This document shows, piece by piece, positions 58,031 through 64,000 of a DNA stretch of 64,000 nt. This DNA is from Streptomyces sp. MMBL 11-1 (lineage in GTDB: Bacteria > Actinomycetota > Actinomycetes > Streptomycetales > Streptomycetaceae). The notes beneath the pieces were generated by a model. It was not told the origin of the DNA and made no database searches. It was given only the letters and a program-made list of their open reading frames with translations. Location of the stretch: positions 2,356,001-2,420,000 of the forward strand of contig NZ_CP117709.1 of assembly GCF_028622875.1 (NCBI RefSeq), given 5' to 3'. The number at the start of each line of letters is the position of its first letter. Within the stretch, counting starts at the first letter, position 1. Made by a program: the position numbers and the translations under genes.

Positions 58031-59791
58031 TCACTTCTTGGACTTCGCCTTGTTGTACTGGCTCACGCCGTCCTGGTAGCCGACCGCGGGGAGGCCCGGG
58101 TCGGACGCCATCGCGACGTCGTCGGCGTTGCGGACCAGCTTGATGCTCCCGAACAGCACGTCGGGGATGACCAGTTCGTCCGAGCCGTGGTAGACCATCG
58201 CAGACTCGGAACCGGACGCGGAGCCGGAATCACTGTCGCTCTCGAACGCGAAGCCGGCCTCGGATCCGCCTCCGGCTGCCACCAGCTCGACGTCGTCCTT
58301 CACGTAGACGGCGACCAGGAACTTGCCCCAGGTCCTCGCGTCCTTCTTCGCGGCGGTCGTGCCGGGTGCCTTCATCGAGCCGGGGGCCAGGACGGGGGCG
58401 ACGTAGAACCCGCGCCCCTTGCCGATGCCGTTCGCCGCGCCGACCATGTCCGCGTCCGGGCCGTGGGTGACCAGGCTGCCGACGCTCTCGACGTGGGTGC
58501 CGTGGAACCCGACCAGGCGGTAGCCGCTCAGGCTCGCGTTCAGCGCCTTCTGTCGCTCCGCGCGCTCGGCCTCGGACATCTCGCGCCGGAACTCCAGCGG
58601 CTCCTCGAGGATGCCGATCTCGTCCGCGCCCCAGTCGCCCTCCGCCCAGTCGGCTCCCGAACGGGATCCGGACGAGGCGACGCTGGAACGCTCCGACTCC
58701 TCGTCGCTGCTGCTCTCCTCCTCGCTGCTGCTGTCGTCGGACCGGCGATTGCCCTGCCGGAAGAAGCCGCCCCCACCGTCGCTGTCGCTACTGCTACTGC
58801 TGCTGTCACTGTCACTGCTGTCACCGGCCTCCTGCTGGGCGAGGACCTCGCCCAGGGCCCGCCAGACCGCGGCGTGGTCGATCGGGCCGCCCGACCGTTC
58901 CAGGTTCGCCAGAACCCTCTGCAGGGTGGCGGGCCTGGCGTAGTTCCTGGGGGCGGGGCGCACGGGGTGGCCGATCATCCACACGAGCAGGTCCGACGCG
59001 GACCGGACCGTCGTGGGGCCTTCCGCCCCGCCGTCGATGACGAGTTGTTTGTCGCTCGCCACACGCTGTACGTCCACAACCCGCTGGACGGCCCCGTCGC
59101 CACCGGACGCCGCGCGGTCCGCCGAACGGGCGGTGTCCGTCTGCGGGCGGGGCCCGCTCATGACCCGCGTCGCGTTGGCCTCGGCCTCGCGCTCGAACCG
59201 GTCGGACGGGTCGGACACCCGCAGCCCCGATCCGTTGTCCGTGCCGGCGACGGGCCCCTGGCGCTGCTGGATGACATGGGTCAGCTCGTGGGCGAGGGTG
59301 TGTTTGTCCGCTCCGCCGTCACCGATGACGATGTGGTTGCCGGAGGTGTAGGCACGGGCGCCCACCTCCGCGGCGGAGGCCTTCGCCGCGGCGTCCGTGT
59401 GGACGCGGACGTCGGAGAAGTCCGCGCCGAGCCTGGCCTCCATGTCGGCGCGTTCCGCGCCGCCGAGAGCCCGCCCGCCGGTACGCAGAACATCGTGGAC
59501 GGCGGAGCGGCGTTGCACGGGCGCGTCCGCGCGGCGTTGCACGGGTGTGTCGGCGGAGGGCGCGGTGTCCTCCTGGTGGCCGCATCCGTCGCCGTGCTCG
59601 TGGTCCAGCGCCGGGGGGTGCCCGGCCCTGCGGAGCATCTGGACGACGGCCGCGTTCCCGGCCGTGCCCTGGAGGGCCATGCCTCCGGCGAGCGGCGCTT
59701 CGGTCGGCTCCACCGGCCTGCGGGCCTGCTCCCGGACGTTCTCGGCGTCGCCCTTTCGGGCGTTGTCCTGTGCGCGCACGGGGAGCTTCAC
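58031..59791 (-). CDS. DUF4157 (eCIS core) protein with C-terminal ADP-ribosyltransferase-like domain: putative injected toxin
   Basis: 586 residues, ATG 59791. The N-terminus has a His/Cys-rich patch (HEHGDGCGH) and two PVQRR words. DUF4157 spans about 95-215 and has a zinc-protease-like H168-E-L-T-H172 and the later FEREAEANA helix (E202/E204). Acidic Ser/Asp/Glu-only linkers lie at about 324-372. The last 165 residues resemble the ExoA/diphtheria ADP-ribosyltransferase fold: YRLVGFHGTHVESVGSLV (H430), GRGFYVAP (Y463), FLVAVYV strand, and SDELVIPD (E539), giving an H-Y-E set. DUF4157 proteins are cargo of extracellular contractile injection systems. No injection-system gene is in this window. 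No signal peptide. ART assignment is from motif order only. Confidence 0.82.
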   Translation of the reverse strand: MKLPVRAQDNARKGDAENVREQARRPVEPTEAPLAGGMALQGTAGNAAVVQMLRRAGHPPALDHEHGDGCGHQEDTAPSADTPVQRRADAPVQRRSAVHDVLRTGGRALGGAERADMEARLGADFSDVRVHTDAAAKASAAEVGARAYTSGNHIVIGDGGADKHTLAHELTHVIQQRQGPVAGTDNGSGLRVSDPSDRFEREAEANATRVMSGPRPQTDTARSADRAASGGDGAVQRVVDVQRVASDKQLVIDGGAEGPTTVRSASDLLVWMIGHPVRPAPRNYARPATLQRVLANLERSGGPIDHAAVWRALGEVLAQQEAGDSSDSDSSSSSSDSDGGGGFFRQGNRRSDDSSSEEESSSDEESERSSVASSGSRSGADWAEGDWGADEIGILEEPLEFRREMSEAERAERQKALNASLSGYRLVGFHGTHVESVGSLVTHGPDADMVGAANGIGKGRGFYVAPVLAPGSMKAPGTTAAKKDARTWGKFLVAVYVKDDVELVAAGGGSEAGFAFESDSDSGSASGSESAMVYHGSDELVIPDVLFGSIKLVRNADDVAMASDPGLPAVGYQDGVSQYNKAKSKK

Positions 59792-59946
59792 TTCCTACGG
59801 AGGGACGGCGTCCTCTCCTGGATACCCGGCGGGTAGCGCCGGTGCCAGGTTCTCCGGGGCAGGGAAGGCGGGCCCGAGGGGCAGTGTCGGGTGCCGTCGG
59901 AGCCATCACGGCCGGTGGGGCGTCTCGGGCTCACAGGCGTCGGACG

Positions 59947-59988
59947 CACCGGTCCCCGCCGGCACCGGGGTGCGGGCGGGGACCGGTG
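59947..59988 (-). terminator. Terminator of the iolB-iolD-mmsA transcript
   Basis: CACCGGTCCCCGCC at 59947-59960 and its complement at 59975-59988 form a 14 bp perfect stem, 20 bases past the mmsA stop on the minus strand. The remaining bases up to 59791 show no gene. Confidence 0.82.
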
Positions 59989-60007
59989 AGAACGGCGGGG
60001 GCGGCCC

Positions 60008-61510
<1,503 letters not shown>

Positions 61511-61578
61511 GACGTACTCCTTCAGGCTTCCGGCCGCTCGGGCGGGTGCACGTGGCTTCGAGCGGGTTCAGGCGGGCT

Positions 61579-63558
61579 TCACAGATGGCGGCGTCGGGCG
61601 GCGACCTGCCGGTCGTACTCCTCCCGGGCCTTGACCGCCGCCGGTCGGCTCGCGGTCTCGGCTACCGGAACATCCCACCACGCCTGTGCCGGAGGGGGGC
61701 CCGACACTGTGTCGGGCGTTTCGGTCTCGACGTAGACACAAGTGGGGCCCTCCGCGTCCCGGGCCTCGAAGAGCGCTTCGCGCAGGTCGTCGACGGTGGT
61801 GGCGCGCAGGACGCGCATGCCGAGGGAGGCCGCGTTGGCCGCCAGGTCGACGGGGAGCGGCGGGCCGGTGAAGCCGCCGTCGGCGTCCCGGTGGCGGTAG
61901 GCGGTGCCGAAGCGTTCGGCGCCGACCGACTCGGAGAGGCCGCCGATGGAGGCGTACCCGTGGTTCTGGAGGATCAGCAGCTTCAGCGGCAGGTTCTCCT
62001 GGACGGCGGTGACGATCTCGGTGGGGTTCATCAAGTACGTGCCGTCGCCGACGAGCGCCCAGACGGGGCGGCGCGGCCGGTCCGGGCCGGGCCGGGCTCC
62101 GTCGGCGAGCAGGACGCCGATCGCGGCCGGGATCTCGTAGCCCATGCAGGAGTAGCCGTACTCGACGTGGTACTGGTCGCGGGAGCGGGTGCGCCAGAGC
62201 TTGTGGAGGTCGCCGGGGAGGGAGCCGGCTGCGTTGATGAGGATGTCGTCCTCGGTGACCAGGGCGTCCAGCAGGCCGAGGACCTGGGTCTGGGTGGGGC
62301 GCCCGGTGGGGTCGGGGGTGGCGAAGGATGCCTCGACCCGTGCCTCCCACGCTTCCTTCGCGCCGGTGTACTCCGTCTCGTACGCCGGGTCGACCCGGTA
62401 GCCGCGTCCGGCGAGCGCCGCCGTGAGCGCCTCAAGCCCCGCGCGGGCGTCCGCGACCAGCGGAAGGGCGGCCAGTTTGTGGGCGTCGAAGCCGCTGATG
62501 TTGAGGTGGAGGAAGCGGACGGCGGGATCGGCGAAGAGCGTGCCGGAGGCGGTGGTGAAGTCGGAGAAGCGGGTGCCGATACCGATCACCAGGTCGGCGG
62601 TGCGGGCCAGTTCGTCGGCGGTGGCGGTGCCGGTGTGGCCGATGCCGCCGACGTCGGCCGGGTGGTCGTGGCGGAGCGCGCCCTTGCCCGCCTGGGTGGA
62701 GGCGACCGGGATGCGGGTCGCGGCGGTGAACGCGGCGAGCGTCTCCTCGGCGGCGCTGTGCCGGACCCCGCCACCGGCGACGATCAGGGGGCGGCGGGCG
62801 GAACGCACCGCGCGTACCGCGGCTTCCAGTTCGTGGGCGTCGGGGCCGGGCCGGCGGACGTGCCAGTCGCGCTCGGCGAAGAACTCCTGCGGCCAGTCGT
62901 ACGCCTCCGCCTGCACGTCCTGCGGCAACGCGAGCGTGACGGCCCCGGTCTCGGCGGGGTCGGCGAGGACCCGCATCGCCTGGAGGGCCGCCGGAATCAG
63001 CGCCTCCGGCCGGGTGATCCGGTCGAAGTAGCGCGAGACCGGGCGCAGGCAGTCGTTGACCGAGACATCACCCGCGTACGGCACTTCGAGCTGTTGCAGT
63101 ACGGGGTCGGCGGGCCGGGTCGCGAAGGTGTCGCCGGGCAGGAGGAGGACGGGCAGGCGGTTGATCGTCGCGAGGGCCGCCCCGGTGACGAGGTTGGTGG
63201 CCCCCGGGCCGATGGACGTGGTCACCGCGTGCGCGGAGAGCCGCCCCGACTGGCGGGCGTACCCGACGGCCGCGTGCACCATGGCCTGTTCGTTGCGGCC
63301 CTGGAGGTAGGGCATGCGGTGCGCGGACCCGTTCCCGCCGCTGCCGCCGCCCGCCTCGACGAGTGCCTGGCCGATGCCGGCGACGTTGCCGTGTCCGAAG
63401 ATGCCCCAGGTGGCGCTGATGAGCCGCTGACGGCGGCCGTCGCGCTCGGTGTACTGCCGGGCCAGGAAGGCGACCAGGGCCTGAGCGGTGGTCAGCCGGC
63501 GGGTCGGACCGTGGGGGGCCGCGGGACTGGTGGGGCCGGCGGGACTCGTCGGGCTCAA
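61579..63558 (-). CDS. iolD: 3D-(3,5/4)-trihydroxycyclohexane-1,2-dione hydrolase IolD
   Basis: 659 residues. TTG 63558 chosen: GGAGGT lies 6 bases upstream and TTGA overlaps the iolB stop. Thiamine-diphosphate enzyme: N-terminal PYR domain (YLQGRNEQAMVHAAVGYARQ with the catalytic Glu), central domain, and C-terminal PP domain with WALVGDGTYLMNPTEI and the downstream asparagine for Mg-TDP. It opens the inositol-derived ring to 5-deoxy-glucuronate, the substrate of IolB. The first 25 residues are Pro/Ser-rich and dispensable-looking. Confidence 0.93.
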   Translation of the reverse strand: MSPTSPAGPTSPAAPHGPTRRLTTAQALVAFLARQYTERDGRRQRLISATWGIFGHGNVAGIGQALVEAGGGSGGNGSAHRMPYLQGRNEQAMVHAAVGYARQSGRLSAHAVTTSIGPGATNLVTGAALATINRLPVLLLPGDTFATRPADPVLQQLEVPYAGDVSVNDCLRPVSRYFDRITRPEALIPAALQAMRVLADPAETGAVTLALPQDVQAEAYDWPQEFFAERDWHVRRPGPDAHELEAAVRAVRSARRPLIVAGGGVRHSAAEETLAAFTAATRIPVASTQAGKGALRHDHPADVGGIGHTGTATADELARTADLVIGIGTRFSDFTTASGTLFADPAVRFLHLNISGFDAHKLAALPLVADARAGLEALTAALAGRGYRVDPAYETEYTGAKEAWEARVEASFATPDPTGRPTQTQVLGLLDALVTEDDILINAAGSLPGDLHKLWRTRSRDQYHVEYGYSCMGYEIPAAIGVLLADGARPGPDRPRRPVWALVGDGTYLMNPTEIVTAVQENLPLKLLILQNHGYASIGGLSESVGAERFGTAYRHRDADGGFTGPPLPVDLAANAASLGMRVLRATTVDDLREALFEARDAEGPTCVYVETETPDTVSGPPPAQAWWDVPVAETASRPAAVKAREEYDRQVAARRRHL

Positions 63559-64000
63559 GGCGTTACCTCCGGGCCGGGCGCCGGATGCGCCGTGTACAGC
63601 GGGAGTCTGGCGTCGATCGGCTCCTCCCGCCAGGTGTCGCGGATCCATCGGTGGTCGGGATGGTCGCGGATCAGCCAGGCGCGCTCCTCCCCCGGCCCGG
63701 CCATCACGTTCAGGTAGTACAGCGTCCGGCCGGGCGGGGCGATGGACGGACCGTGCCAGCCGTCGGGGATGAGCACGGTGTCGCCGCCGCGCACTTCGGC
63801 GAGGACGTCCGTACCGCCGTCGCGCGAGGGGGAGACCCGGTGGTAGCCGATCCCGCCGTCCGCCACCTCGAAGTAGTAGATCTCCTCCAGTTCGCACTCC
63901 TCGCCCGGCACGTGCTCGTCGTGCTTGTGGGGCGGGTACGAGGACCAGTTGCCGCCGGGGGTGAGCACCTCGACGGCGATCAGCCGGTCGCAGTCGAAGG
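63555..64000 (-). CDS. iolB: 5-deoxy-glucuronate isomerase IolB, 5' end outside window
   Basis: The frame is open through the right edge. The visible 147 residues are the C-terminal half of IolB: CDRLIAVEVLTPGGNWSSYP, PHKHDEHVPGEECELEEIYYFE (metal-binding His/Glu of the cupin), GDTVLIPDGWHGPS and YYLNVMAGP. It isomerises 5-deoxy-glucuronate in inositol catabolism. GTG 63968 is internal. Its stop overlaps the iolD TTG start. Confidence 0.93.
   Translation of the reverse strand, partial: FDCDRLIAVEVLTPGGNWSSYPPHKHDEHVPGEECELEEIYYFEVADGGIGYHRVSPSRDGGTDVLAEVRGGDTVLIPDGWHGPSIAPPGRTLYYLNVMAGPGEERAWLIRDHPDHRWIRDTWREEPIDARLPLYTAHPAPGPEVTP

Overview
The window is high-GC DNA with GGAGG-type ribosome sites, frequent GTG and TTG starts and many ATGA stop/start overlaps. 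Its gene content (CsnR-type chitosan-oligosaccharide operon, dynamin pair beside an Ssb paralogue, PknG-like kinase, LAXTG-anchored surface protein) points to a Streptomyces chromosome. No integrase, transposase, CRISPR array, rRNA or antibiotic assembly line is visible. Both edges cut genes.

Layout. (1) 1-4351: the 3' part of a GH84 beta-N-acetylglucosaminidase, an HNH endonuclease and an MscS channel. (2) 4397-11285: csnR-csnE-csnF-csnG-csnH-csnK, with a promoter, a perfect CsnR-type operator and a strong terminator. It covers import of amino-sugar oligosaccharides, intracellular cleavage and phosphorylation. (3) 11604-22783: seven co-directional signalling genes, glnX-like, glnH-like, a coiled-coil protein, pknG-like kinase, PP2C phosphatase, VWA protein and FHA protein. 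This resembles the mycobacterial GlnX-GlnH-PknG amino-acid sensor, extended by a phosphatase, a VWA protein and a possible phosphothreonine reader. Kinase, phosphatase and FHA protein all carry paired Cys-rich ribbons. (4) 22799-24560: a PCMT-like methyltransferase diverging from a truncated haemoglobin, with repeat-rich flanks. (5) 24753-31982: a MacB/FtsX-type ABC exporter. (6) 32044-36462 (minus): a conserved unknown protein, a thioesterase, EttA and a thioester surface adhesin. (7) 36661-40893 (minus): dynA-dynB-ssbB, sporulation septation and chromosome segregation. (8) tRNA-Arg(UCU) with a terminator, then two two-component systems, two ABC-2 systems, a phage-like amidase, two GNAT proteins and a VWA lipoprotein. 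One ABC subunit (50917-53574) fuses an extracytoplasmic alpha/beta hydrolase to its ATPase. (9) 58031-59791: an eCIS-associated DUF4157 protein with a C-terminal domain resembling an ADP-ribosyltransferase. (10) 60008-64000 (minus): mmsA, iolD and partial iolB, myo-inositol catabolism.

The best candidates for undescribed biology are the DUF4157/ART-like putative injected toxin, the hydrolase-ABC fusion, and the extended PknG locus with its shared zinc ribbons. Regulatory sites and hairpins were found by eye, and homology calls come from recognised motifs, not searches.
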